Source of the DNA: GCA-002713455 sp964428745 | GTDB taxonomy: Bacteria > Fidelibacterota > Marinisomatia > Marinisomatales > TCS55 | NCBI GenBank assembly: GCA_964428745.1 | Contig: CAYRYZ010000023.1 | Span: 1 to 25,500 of the forward strand | DNA length: 25,500 nt | Reading direction: 5' to 3' | Part shown: one piece after another, positions 1 to 7,240 of the stretch | Numbering within the stretch: position 1 is the first letter of the stretch | Layout of the letters: every line of letters starts with the position of its first letter | Program-made: the position numbers and the translations under genes | Notes under the pieces: generated by a model | Databases searched by the model: none | What the model saw: only the letters and a program-made list of their open reading frames with translations | Told to the model about the DNA's origin: nothing

Positions 1-32
1 TTACGCCTTTTTCGTTTTTTACCGCAGGGCAT
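1..32 (-). CDS. Start of a small, very basic protein (truncated by window edge)
   Basis: An ATG at 30-32 (minus strand) opens a frame that reads MPCGKKRKR plus one further Arg before the window ends. An SD-like GAGG lies at 37-40, four bases before the ATG and just past the HU stop, so this looks like the next gene of the same transcript. Six of the ten visible residues are Lys or Arg. From memory, tiny basic proteins beginning MPxGKKRKR occur in Bacteroidota and relatives and look like ribosome-associated proteins, but I cannot confirm that here. The T-rich plus-strand sequence is explained by the lysine codons rather than by a terminator. Confidence 0.55.
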   Translation of the reverse strand, partial: MPCGKKRKRR

Positions 33-41
33 TTTACCTCA

Positions 42-329
42 TTATTTTGAAAGTTTATTGTTTACATGTGAACGCATATACTTTGCAGGTTTAAAAATAG
101 GGACATTGCGTTCTGGTAGGAAAATTGTTTCTCCTGTCCCTGGGTTACGGGCTTTTTTTGGCATCCTATGTTTTACACCAAATGTGCCAAATCCCCGAAG
201 CTCAACTCGCTCATTGCGTCCCAAAGACTCAATGATTGTGGACATAACGCCATTCATCACTGCTTCCGTTTCAACCTTTGTTAGTCCAGTAGCTTCAGAT
301 ACAATATTCACTATATTTTGTTTAGTCAT
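42..329 (-). CDS. hup: HU/IHF-family DNA-binding protein
   Basis: Nucleoid-associated protein that binds and bends DNA as a dimer. The 95 residues are full length for the family. The N-terminal helical dimerisation part is residues 1-40. The family signature runs from GFGTF (about 46-50) through the RNPGTGE beta-arm, where the conserved Pro intercalates into DNA, to the closing FKP segment. The ATG is preceded by GGAG (338-341, 8 bases upstream), which overlaps the end of sppA, so the gene is probably co-transcribed with sppA, whose stop is only five bases away. HU and IHF subunits cannot be told apart from sequence alone. Confidence 0.95.
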   Translation of the reverse strand: MTKQNIVNIVSEATGLTKVETEAVMNGVMSTIIESLGRNERVELRGFGTFGVKHRMPKKARNPGTGETIFLPERNVPIFKPAKYMRSHVNNKLSK

Positions 330-334
330 AGTGT

Positions 335-1225
335 TTACTCCATTCGCCAGCGATATGCAGGTAATTCATCAAACAAATCACTGACCTTTATCTCCAAACT
401 TCCCGATAACCAATCCAGAATTGGAGGACGTTTCTTATTTACTTGTATAGTTTTGGGTACCCCTGAAATCTGGCCCATTGATCCTGCCATTTTAATAGCA
501 TCTTCAAATGTTCCAATCAAATCAATTAAACCCAAATCTTTTGATTTTAATCCAGTATAAACACGCCCATCTGCTAAAGTAATTACCTGTTGCTTTGTAA
601 TGGGCCTATTATCTGAAACAGCAGTAACAAACTGATCATACATGTCATCAACCATCTCATTTAAATGAGCTCGATCAGCATCGGTCACTTTTCGCGAATA
701 TGATCCCACATCTTTTAATTCACCACTTTTTACAGTCTCAAATTCAACACCAACTTTTTCTAATAATTCTGTCATAATTGGATAATTGATCACCACCCCA
801 ATGCTGCCTACAATTGTACCTGGATTTGCGATGATTGTGTCACCGCCCAGTGCAATATAATAGCCCCCTGAAGCAGCTACGGTAGCCATACTTGCAATAA
901 TAGGCTTTTCATCGCGAATAGATTTTATTTTCTCATAAATTTCTTGTGTTGGAGCGACTAAGCCTCCAGGTGAATCAATTCGAATTACGATTGCCGTGAC
1001 ATCACTTCTTTTCCTAAATGTTTCTAGTTGTTTTACTGTAGGCTCAGCTGAAACTATAGGGCCAATAATATTTACGATACCTACTTTCTTACCTAATCCA
1101 TCACTAGAATCACCTGCAAACCAAGCACCTAATTGGAATGTAAAGACTAATGCAAAGAAAGCACCTAGAGACCACCAAAGCCAATTCAAATTAGATGATG
1201 GCCGCTTCAACTTCTTTTCATCCAT
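335..1225 (-). CDS. sppA: Signal peptide peptidase SppA (36K type)
   Basis: Membrane-bound serine protease that degrades cleaved signal peptides. Numbering from the chosen ATG at 1223-1225 (296 residues): a transmembrane helix at about 15-37, then a ClpP-like crotonase-fold domain. The nucleophile is Ser119 in the ASGGYY motif and the general base is Lys171 in SGELKDVGS, giving the SppA Ser/Lys dyad. The length fits the short, single-domain SppA of Gram-positive and FCB bacteria rather than the double-length E. coli enzyme. An upstream ATG at 1279 would lengthen the protein by 18 residues but would overlap mltD by 73 bases; the chosen start overlaps by 19 and places the helix normally. Followed closely by the HU gene. 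Confidence 0.92.
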   Translation of the reverse strand: MDEKKLKRPSSNLNWLWWSLGAFFALVFTFQLGAWFAGDSSDGLGKKVGIVNIIGPIVSAEPTVKQLETFRKRSDVTAIVIRIDSPGGLVAPTQEIYEKIKSIRDEKPIIASMATVAASGGYYIALGGDTIIANPGTIVGSIGVVINYPIMTELLEKVGVEFETVKSGELKDVGSYSRKVTDADRAHLNEMVDDMYDQFVTAVSDNRPITKQQVITLADGRVYTGLKSKDLGLIDLIGTFEDAIKMAGSMGQISGVPKTIQVNKKRPPILDWLSGSLEIKVSDLFDELPAYRWRME

Positions 1226-2805
1226 AAAGTGAGTTTTTGTCCTGGGTATATATTTTGCCCATATTTTAACCCATTCCATTTCCTAATATTAGAGGCTCTT
1301 GTTCCATAATCTTCTGCTATATGACCCAATGTATCTCCTCTGCGAACTTTGTATGTTATTTTATTGTATCCAGACATTTGTGACCTTGGTCTTGATACTA
1401 AATTCATTCCTGGAACAGGAATGGTTAACTTTTGCCCAATGCGAATCATGCTTCGGTTACGAATCTTATTAACTGAAACAAGATCGTGTATTGATATTCG
1501 ATATTTTCGTGCAATCGTCCAAAGACTTTCTCCATTGCGTACTTTATGTGAAACAAATTGTGGAGCAAAACGTTCATTCTCTGGTAAAGCATTATAATTT
1601 TTTATAAACAAATTTTTGTTACCTTTAGGAATTTTTAATAAATATGATTCTGTAGGGGTAGCAGATTGTCTTAACTCAGGATTTAATGACTGAATTATTT
1701 TAAATGATGTATTAGCTGCACGAGCAAGAACCGTTAGATCTGCACTTTTCTCAATGGTAACTAAATCATATGAGAATGGTTTGGTTTGTTTTTCTTTTCT
1801 TTTAAATCCATATTTTTGAGGGTTTTTTGCAATGATACTGGCTGCTAAGAAATATGGCATATAGTTTCTAGTCTCACGAGGCAATGAATGAAGTTGCCAA
1901 AAGTCATACGTTTGATGAAGTTTTGTTGCTCTCCTAATCCTTCCTTCACCTGCATTATAAGCCGCTAATGCCAAATACCAATTATCAAATTCGTTATATA
2001 GGTCAGTAAGGTAAGCGCACGCAGCTCTTGTTGCCTTTTCTGGATCTCTACGTTCGTCTACATACCAATTACGATTAAGCCCATATTTTTTCCCAGTTGA
2101 ATAAATAAATTGCCACATTCCATTTGCTGCTGCTTTTGAATTTGCCTTGGGATTCAATCCTGATTCAATCATTGCTAAATACAATATTTCAGGGGGTATA
2201 TTACAATCATCTAATATTTTAGAAATCATTGGGCCATATACATCTAACCGATCTAGCCAAATTTCAAACTGCCGGCGTCCTTTAGTTTGAAAATAGGTAA
2301 TAAATTGATCAACTTTCTTATTTCGCACTAATGGAACATGACCATCCCTATCTTCAACAACGGTAAATTGTGTATTTCCCATTTCAACTTCTAAAGGCTC
2401 GCTTAAAGAAGTGATATCCATGCGCATATGTTCTGCAGTAAGAGCTGCATCAGCTTTATCTAAAGTTGTAAACCTTTTGGTGTATAATGATATTAATGAT
2501 TCTTCAAACCTGTCAAACTCATCCTTATCTTCATCATCCATTTCTCCATATTGATCTGCCTCCGTTAATAGGTCGAAAATCCTGTTAAGATTATATATAA
2601 CTTCTAAAGTATCTGACATAACATCAGCGATAAAGGCGTCTGTAAGTAAAACCTTTACATCGCGTAGAAGCTCAGGCAAACGATTTTCTGAAAGATCAAC
2701 ACTATTACCATTCATTATAGGTTTCTCACCATTAGAGCTTTGAGCCATTCCATGGTTAAAGCTGAATAGTAAAGCGATTAATATTCCTGTAAGTATCTTA
2801 TTCAT
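1207..2805 (-). CDS. mltD: Membrane-bound lytic murein transglycosylase, MltD-like, with two LysM domains
   Basis: Cleaves the glycan strands of peptidoglycan in the periplasm, forming 1,6-anhydro-muropeptides. The 532 residues begin with a signal peptide (about 1-21, hydrophobic core then GMAQS); no lipobox Cys is seen, so attachment differs from E. coli MltD. Residues 40-130 form an acidic helical region of unknown role. The SLT catalytic domain spans about 195-310, with catalytic Glu214 in the IESGLNP motif, then GMWQF and AYNAGEGR. Two peptidoglycan-binding LysM repeats lie at about 418-464 and 483-527 at the C-terminus. No clear SD precedes the ATG. It sits between rfaE2 and sppA in the envelope gene run. 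Confidence 0.93.
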   Translation of the reverse strand: MNKILTGILIALLFSFNHGMAQSSNGEKPIMNGNSVDLSENRLPELLRDVKVLLTDAFIADVMSDTLEVIYNLNRIFDLLTEADQYGEMDDEDKDEFDRFEESLISLYTKRFTTLDKADAALTAEHMRMDITSLSEPLEVEMGNTQFTVVEDRDGHVPLVRNKKVDQFITYFQTKGRRQFEIWLDRLDVYGPMISKILDDCNIPPEILYLAMIESGLNPKANSKAAANGMWQFIYSTGKKYGLNRNWYVDERRDPEKATRAACAYLTDLYNEFDNWYLALAAYNAGEGRIRRATKLHQTYDFWQLHSLPRETRNYMPYFLAASIIAKNPQKYGFKRKEKQTKPFSYDLVTIEKSADLTVLARAANTSFKIIQSLNPELRQSATPTESYLLKIPKGNKNLFIKNYNALPENERFAPQFVSHKVRNGESLWTIARKYRISIHDLVSVNKIRNRSMIRIGQKLTIPVPGMNLVSRPRSQMSGYNKITYKVRRGDTLGHIAEDYGTRASNIRKWNGLKYGQNIYPGQKLTLWMKRS

Positions 2806-2834
2806 TTATATTTAGAGTGATTTTGGTGGCGAAG

Positions 2835-3329
2835 TTAGCCGGTGCGATCTTGGCCAGTCAAGCCTTTTTCCTTTAATGCATTTATCATTTTAGTGGTACT
2901 ATATCCTGGAACAAGTGGAATAATTACCACTTCACCACCATTTTTTAATACTTGATCTGCACCTACTACTTCCTCTTTTGTGTAATCGCCGCCCTTAACA
3001 AGTATATTAGGACAAATTTCATTAATTAATTTTCTAGGGGTATTCTCTTCAAAAATAACAACTACATCAACATAATCTAATTTCAATAAGTTTGCTGAAC
3101 GTTTTTCTACAGAATTAATAGGCCGGTTCTCACCTTTCAAATTTGATACTGACTCATCTGAGTTTAGGCCTACAATTAATAAATCTCCTAACATCCTTGC
3201 TTTTTTTAAGTATGTAGTATGACCCTTATGAATAAGGTCAAAACAACCATTAGTAAAGACAACAACTTTCCCATTTTTTTTTAATTTGGATACTTTATTT
3301 TTTGCAAGGCTTGATGATAAAAGACTCAT
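2835..3329 (-). CDS. rfaE2: D-glycero-beta-D-manno-heptose 1-phosphate adenylyltransferase
   Basis: Cytidylyltransferase-fold enzyme that makes ADP-heptose for the lipopolysaccharide core. In 164 residues it has the fold's hallmark TNGCFD at about 26-31, the HxGH nucleotide-binding motif (His34 to His37), and the family-specific VKGGDY and STTKMI segments near the C-terminus. It corresponds to the second domain of the E. coli bifunctional HldE; the kinase domain (RfaE1) is not fused and not in this window. Its presence implies a heptose-containing LPS or heptosylated glycan. It lies 21 bases after the plsC stop and 29 before the mltD start. Confidence 0.93.
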   Translation of the reverse strand: MSLLSSSLAKNKVSKLKKNGKVVVFTNGCFDLIHKGHTTYLKKARMLGDLLIVGLNSDESVSNLKGENRPINSVEKRSANLLKLDYVDVVVIFEENTPRKLINEICPNILVKGGDYTKEEVVGADQVLKNGGEVVIIPLVPGYSTTKMINALKEKGLTGQDRTG

Positions 3330-3350
3330 ATGTGTTCTAAATGCTATTAG

Positions 3351-4085
3351 TTAATTGAATGCCATTGGTTGATTTTTCCATTCAGATTTTAATTTCACAA
3401 CTTCATCTCGTACATTTTCCGCAAATTTATTTCTATCCTCATAACGTAATGTATGTGTTTTTATTGGTTTCCCAATTCTCATTTCAATAGTACTTTTCTT
3501 CAACTTATACTTCTTATCTCCCAAACATTCCCTAGTCCCGCATAACGCAACAGGTACAACTGGCAAATCCATATTGATAGCTAATACTAATCCTCCTTTT
3601 TTAAAGTGACTTATTGATCCATCGTTTGATCTAGTACCCTCTGGATAGATTATGATTGATCGCGGATTTTTAAACATAGAAGCTTTTGCGTTATCCAACG
3701 ATTTCAGTGCTCTTTTTTTATTTTTTCTATCAACAAAAAAATGCCCGCCAGCCATCATAGACCATCCAAAAATGGGAATCCGTTTTAATTCAATTTTGGC
3801 TACAGCAACTATATGGAAAGGTAATCCAGCAAAAACTAAAGGGATATCTAAAGCTGACTCATGATTGGCTGCAAAAAGGTAGAAACCCTTTGGATCAAGA
3901 TTATTTAAGCCAATGACTTTGTAATCTACACCACCTAAATATAAAAGAACTTTAGACCAGGTTTTTGCAATCCAACTCATAAATTTGCCTCTCCATTCAA
4001 AGACTGAACCAATTATACCCGCAGAAGCAAATAATATTGTCCAAATCAAAACGTTGATCGAAAACCAAAAGTATCTGAGATTAAT
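3351..4085 (-). CDS. plsC: 1-acyl-sn-glycerol-3-phosphate acyltransferase (PlsC), probable AUU start
   Basis: Acylates lysophosphatidic acid to phosphatidic acid at the membrane. Family motifs are clear: NHESALD (catalytic HX4D), FVDRKNKKRA, and YPEGTRS for phosphate binding. The frame has no ATG before the codon at 3978-3980, which would remove an N-terminal hydrophobic segment. A TTG at 4047-4049 gives 232 residues but has no SD. The best-supported start is AUU at 4083-4085, which gives 244 residues with a fuller N-terminal membrane helix. It overlaps the last base of the serS stop codon and has a perfect GGAGG at 4092-4096, six bases upstream; the codon just before it in frame is TAG. The function is secure; the start is inference. 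Confidence 0.9.
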   Translation of the reverse strand: MNLRYFWFSINVLIWTILFASAGIIGSVFEWRGKFMSWIAKTWSKVLLYLGGVDYKVIGLNNLDPKGFYLFAANHESALDIPLVFAGLPFHIVAVAKIELKRIPIFGWSMMAGGHFFVDRKNKKRALKSLDNAKASMFKNPRSIIIYPEGTRSNDGSISHFKKGGLVLAINMDLPVVPVALCGTRECLGDKKYKLKKSTIEMRIGKPIKTHTLRYEDRNKFAENVRDEVVKLKSEWKNQPMAFN

Positions 4086-5349
4086 CTATTACCTCCAGAC
4101 CAATATATGGTTGCAGTGGTTTAGGAATTGATATAGACCCATCTGATTTTTGGTATGTTTCTAACAATGAGACTAACAGTCTTGGCGTAGCAACACCACT
4201 TCCGTTTAAGGTATGTACAAATTCAACATTATTATCTTTTGAATTTCTATAACGGATATTTCCCCTTCGCGCTTGGAATGATTCAAAATTACTACATGAA
4301 GAAACTTCTAACCATTTTTCTTCAGCCGGCGCCCAGAGCTCTAAATCATAACATTTTGCAGCTGCAAAACTTAGGTCACCGCTACATAACTCTATAACAC
4401 GGTATTTCAATCCTAGAGATTGGAGAACAGCTTCTGCATTGGCAGTTAATCCCTCAAGAACTTCATATGAATGTTCAGGTTTTACAAATTGCACCAATTC
4501 CACTTTATTAAATTGATGGAGTCTTAATAAACCTTTGGTATCTTTTCCATGAGATCCAGCTTCTCTCCTAAAGCATGCCGAGTAGGCTGCATATTTTAAT
4601 GGAAGTTCATCTTCCGAAAGAATCTCATTTTGATGAATATTAGTAATAGGAACCTCTGCAGTAGGAATCATCCATAACTCATCACTTTGGATATGGTACA
4701 TATCATCAGAAAATTTTGGCAGATTTCCTGTTGTCAATGGCGAGCTATCACGAACCATGAATGGTGGAAAAATTTCCATATAACCATGATTTTTTGTCTG
4801 AAAATCAAGCATATAATTAATTAATGCTCGTTCTAATTTGGCTCCCTTACCTTTATAAAGAGGAAATCCTGAACCCGATATTTTAGCTGCAGCTTCAAAG
4901 TCAAATAAACCTAGGTTATCACCTAATTCAAGGTGATTTTTTAATTCAAAATCCTTTTTGTTTTCTTTACCCCACTCTCTTATTAATTTGTTTTCAGTCT
5001 CATCTTTCCCTTCAGGTGTAGATTCATGAGGCAAGTTTGGTAATCTTAGTAATAATTCGTCTAACTCATTCTTAATCTCATTTGCTTTTTCTTCTATTGA
5101 TTTAATTTCTTCACCAACTATACGCATATCTTTTATCTCTTTATCAGCAGAATTCCTTGACTTTTTCGCCGCAGAAATCTCGCCTGAAACTTGATTTCGT
5201 TTTGCACGTAATTCATTGGATTGTGAAATATATGATCGATATGATTTATCTAAAGAAACAATAGTATCAACCGATTTGGTATCACCTTTGAAAGAGAGTT
5301 GTCTCTTCACATATTCAACATCGTTTCGGATTTGTTCGATTGATATCAT
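4081..5349 (-). CDS. serS: Seryl-tRNA synthetase
   Basis: Cytosolic class II aminoacyl-tRNA synthetase that charges tRNA-Ser. The 422 residues are normal length. The N-terminal antiparallel coiled-coil arm (about 1-105, with the charged stretch at 45-100) contacts the long variable arm of tRNA-Ser. The catalytic domain carries the TxE serine-binding motif (Thr230, Glu232), motif 2 with FRRE at 260-263 and its following loop, and motif 3 from about 383 (GSGVATPRLL). It lies between rfbC and plsC within an envelope gene run, an unusual setting. There is no strong SD before the ATG, and rfbC ends 12 bases upstream. Confidence 0.97.
   Translation of the reverse strand: MISIEQIRNDVEYVKRQLSFKGDTKSVDTIVSLDKSYRSYISQSNELRAKRNQVSGEISAAKKSRNSADKEIKDMRIVGEEIKSIEEKANEIKNELDELLLRLPNLPHESTPEGKDETENKLIREWGKENKKDFELKNHLELGDNLGLFDFEAAAKISGSGFPLYKGKGAKLERALINYMLDFQTKNHGYMEIFPPFMVRDSSPLTTGNLPKFSDDMYHIQSDELWMIPTAEVPITNIHQNEILSEDELPLKYAAYSACFRREAGSHGKDTKGLLRLHQFNKVELVQFVKPEHSYEVLEGLTANAEAVLQSLGLKYRVIELCSGDLSFAAAKCYDLELWAPAEEKWLEVSSCSNFESFQARRGNIRYRNSKDNNVEFVHTLNGSGVATPRLLVSLLETYQKSDGSISIPKPLQPYIGLEVID
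4092..4096 (-). promoter_or_regulatory. Shine-Dalgarno site for plsC, inside the end of serS
   Basis: Reads GGAGG on the minus strand, six bases before the AUU at 4083-4085. The only conventional start nearby, TTG at 4049, is over 40 bases downstream and has no such site. This placement is the main evidence for the AUU start. Confidence 0.65.
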
Positions 5350-5361
5350 TATAATAAAACT

Positions 5362-5916
5362 TTATTTATAAGTGGGTAAATTTTTTGGGTCAATCTCTTT
5401 CAAGTTAGGTAATTGTTTATCCTTATCAGAAACTAATTTATCTCCATCAGGCCATTTAATACTTATGTCAGAATCATTCCATAGAATACCACACTCATCC
5501 TCAGGATGGTAAATTTCAGTACACATATACTGAAAAATAGCTTTTTCAGATAAAACATAATACCCATGAGCAAAACCTTCTGGTATATAAAAACGCTTGT
5601 GACTTTCATCATCAAGAATAATTGATTCATAGTGGCCAAAAGTCGGTGAATCTTTGCGGATATCTAGTGCTATATCCATCACCTTTCCTTGACTGACCCA
5701 CACTAGTTTTCCTTGTACATAATTAAGTTGATAATGAAGGCCTCTAAGAACACCTTTAATAGATTCAGATTGATTTTGTTGCATAAAATCCGTTCGTAAA
5801 CCATTTGATTCAAACTCAGAATGTTTATATGATTCAATAAAATAACCTCTATTATCTTCGTGAATATTGGGTTGAATAATAAGTAATCCAGGAATCGATG
5901 TTTCATTAATAATCAT
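5362..5916 (-). CDS. rfbC: dTDP-4-dehydrorhamnose 3,5-epimerase
   Basis: Cupin-fold epimerase that turns dTDP-4-keto-6-deoxyglucose into dTDP-4-keto-L-rhamnose for surface polysaccharide. Its 184 residues contain the active-site RGLHYQ with His61 as the base, Lys70, the IPEGFAHGY segment at 111-119, and Tyr130 in FQYMCT, matching the RmlC catalytic set. Its ATG overlaps the ugd stop as ATGA, so the two are translationally coupled. The other rhamnose genes (rfbA, B, D) are not in this window. A related 3- or 5-epimerase acting on another dTDP sugar is possible, since such enzymes share these motifs. Confidence 0.93.
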   Translation of the reverse strand: MIINETSIPGLLIIQPNIHEDNRGYFIESYKHSEFESNGLRTDFMQQNQSESIKGVLRGLHYQLNYVQGKLVWVSQGKVMDIALDIRKDSPTFGHYESIILDDESHKRFYIPEGFAHGYYVLSEKAIFQYMCTEIYHPEDECGILWNDSDISIKWPDGDKLVSDKDKQLPNLKEIDPKNLPTYK

Positions 5917-7223
5917 ATTGGAAATTTTCTTCCAACATTGTCATATTTAAATTCAAGCTCCTTTAATTTTGAGATACTTAATATATTTTTTGTATCTAGC
6001 ATTACTGGTGTAGTCATCAAAGACTTTACCTTTTTTAGATCAATTCCTCTAAATTCATTCCATTCAGTAAGAATTATACAAGCATCTGTACCTCTTATAG
6101 CTTGCTCCCAGCTTTCAAAGTAATTGATATCAGGAAATTGATTTCTAAAACTCTTCATCGCAATCGGATCATAAGCATGAATAGTTACACCGAGCCTAAC
6201 TAATTCTGGTATTATTTTCACTGAGGAAGCTTCTCTTATATCATCTGTTTTTGGTTTAAAAGACAATCCAAGGACTGCGACTTTTTTCCCAGAAATCTTA
6301 TTATCTAATAAAATATTTAATTTCTCAATCATTCTCATGGGTTGATTGTTATTAACTTCAATTGCAGCGTCAATCGTTTTAATAGGTTTATTAAATTTTT
6401 TCCCTAAATATGATAATGCTAGGGTATCTTTAGGAAAACATGACCCTCCAAATCCAGGGCCTGGATGAAGAAATTTTGGGCTAATCCTACCATCTTGGCC
6501 CATTGCCTTTGCAACCTCATGGACATCTACTCCAACGTCTTCACATATATTAGCAATCTCATTGATATAGCTAATTTTTAATGCTAAAAATGCATTGGCA
6601 GCATATTTGATCATTTCAGCAGTTTCGATTGATGTATTCATAATTGGTGTTTCATTAACATATAATGGTCTATATATATTTTTCATAATATTATATGCCT
6701 TGGAAGTCTTAGCTCCAATTATCAGTCGATCTGGAATCATAAAATCATTCACGGCTGAACCCTCTCTTAAGAATTCAGGATTAGAAACATAATCAAACAT
6801 CGTAGATTTATTTTTTGATAAAATTATTTTTTCAATTCTTTCACCAGTTCCAACAGGGACAGTGCTTTTAGTGCATATTATTTTGTAATCGTTAATATTA
6901 TCTGCAATAATGTTAGCTGCGGAATCAATAAAACTTAAATCAGTTTCACCATTTTTTTTCTGTGGTGTACCAACAGCAATAAAAACAACACTTGATTTTT
7001 TTATTGCCTTACTAATATCAATAGAAAAATGAAGTCTATTATTATAATTCTTCTCAACTAATGATTTAAGACCAGGCTCGTAAATAGGGATTATTCCATC
7101 ATTCAATTGATTTATTTTTTCTTCATCAAGATCAACACATATTACATTATGTCCAAACTCCGATAAACCTGTTCCAGAAACCAAACCAACATAGCCTGCT
7201 CCTATAACACAAATTTTATCCAT
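5913..7223 (-). CDS. ugd: UDP-glucose 6-dehydrogenase
   Basis: Oxidises UDP-glucose twice with NAD+ to give UDP-glucuronate, a precursor for exopolysaccharide or lipid A decoration. The 436 residues carry an N-terminal Rossmann motif GAGYVG (8-13), a central dimerisation region, the FGGSCFPKD motif with catalytic Cys262, and a C-terminal nucleotide-binding domain (VLGLSFKP). A good SD, AAGGA at 7233-7237, lies nine bases before the ATG. It is coupled to rfbC by an ATGA overlap. UDP-N-acetyl-mannosamine and GDP-mannose dehydrogenases are relatives, but the motif set fits UDP-glucose best. Confidence 0.93.
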   Translation of the reverse strand: MDKICVIGAGYVGLVSGTGLSEFGHNVICVDLDEEKINQLNDGIIPIYEPGLKSLVEKNYNNRLHFSIDISKAIKKSSVVFIAVGTPQKKNGETDLSFIDSAANIIADNINDYKIICTKSTVPVGTGERIEKIILSKNKSTMFDYVSNPEFLREGSAVNDFMIPDRLIIGAKTSKAYNIMKNIYRPLYVNETPIMNTSIETAEMIKYAANAFLALKISYINEIANICEDVGVDVHEVAKAMGQDGRISPKFLHPGPGFGGSCFPKDTLALSYLGKKFNKPIKTIDAAIEVNNNQPMRMIEKLNILLDNKISGKKVAVLGLSFKPKTDDIREASSVKIIPELVRLGVTIHAYDPIAMKSFRNQFPDINYFESWEQAIRGTDACIILTEWNEFRGIDLKKVKSLMTTPVMLDTKNILSISKLKELEFKYDNVGRKFPI

Positions 7224-7240
7224 TTAATAATATCCTTTAA

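Noticed and set aside
1..20. T-rich tract that could be a terminator
   Set aside because: There is no stem; the T-runs are the complement of lysine codons in the basic protein.
58..384. Plus-strand frame opposite the HU gene
   Set aside because: It is antisense to a well-supported HU gene and shows no family features; the same applies to the other opposite-strand frames across the window.
1226..1279. Upstream ATG for sppA at 1279
   Set aside because: It would overlap mltD by 73 bases, and the added 18 residues look like a shifted-frame reading of mltD's C-terminus; the ATG at 1225 gives a normal SppA.
5703..5906. A 67-codon frame inside rfbC on the same strand
   Set aside because: It is an out-of-frame shadow within a clear epimerase gene and has no SD or family features.
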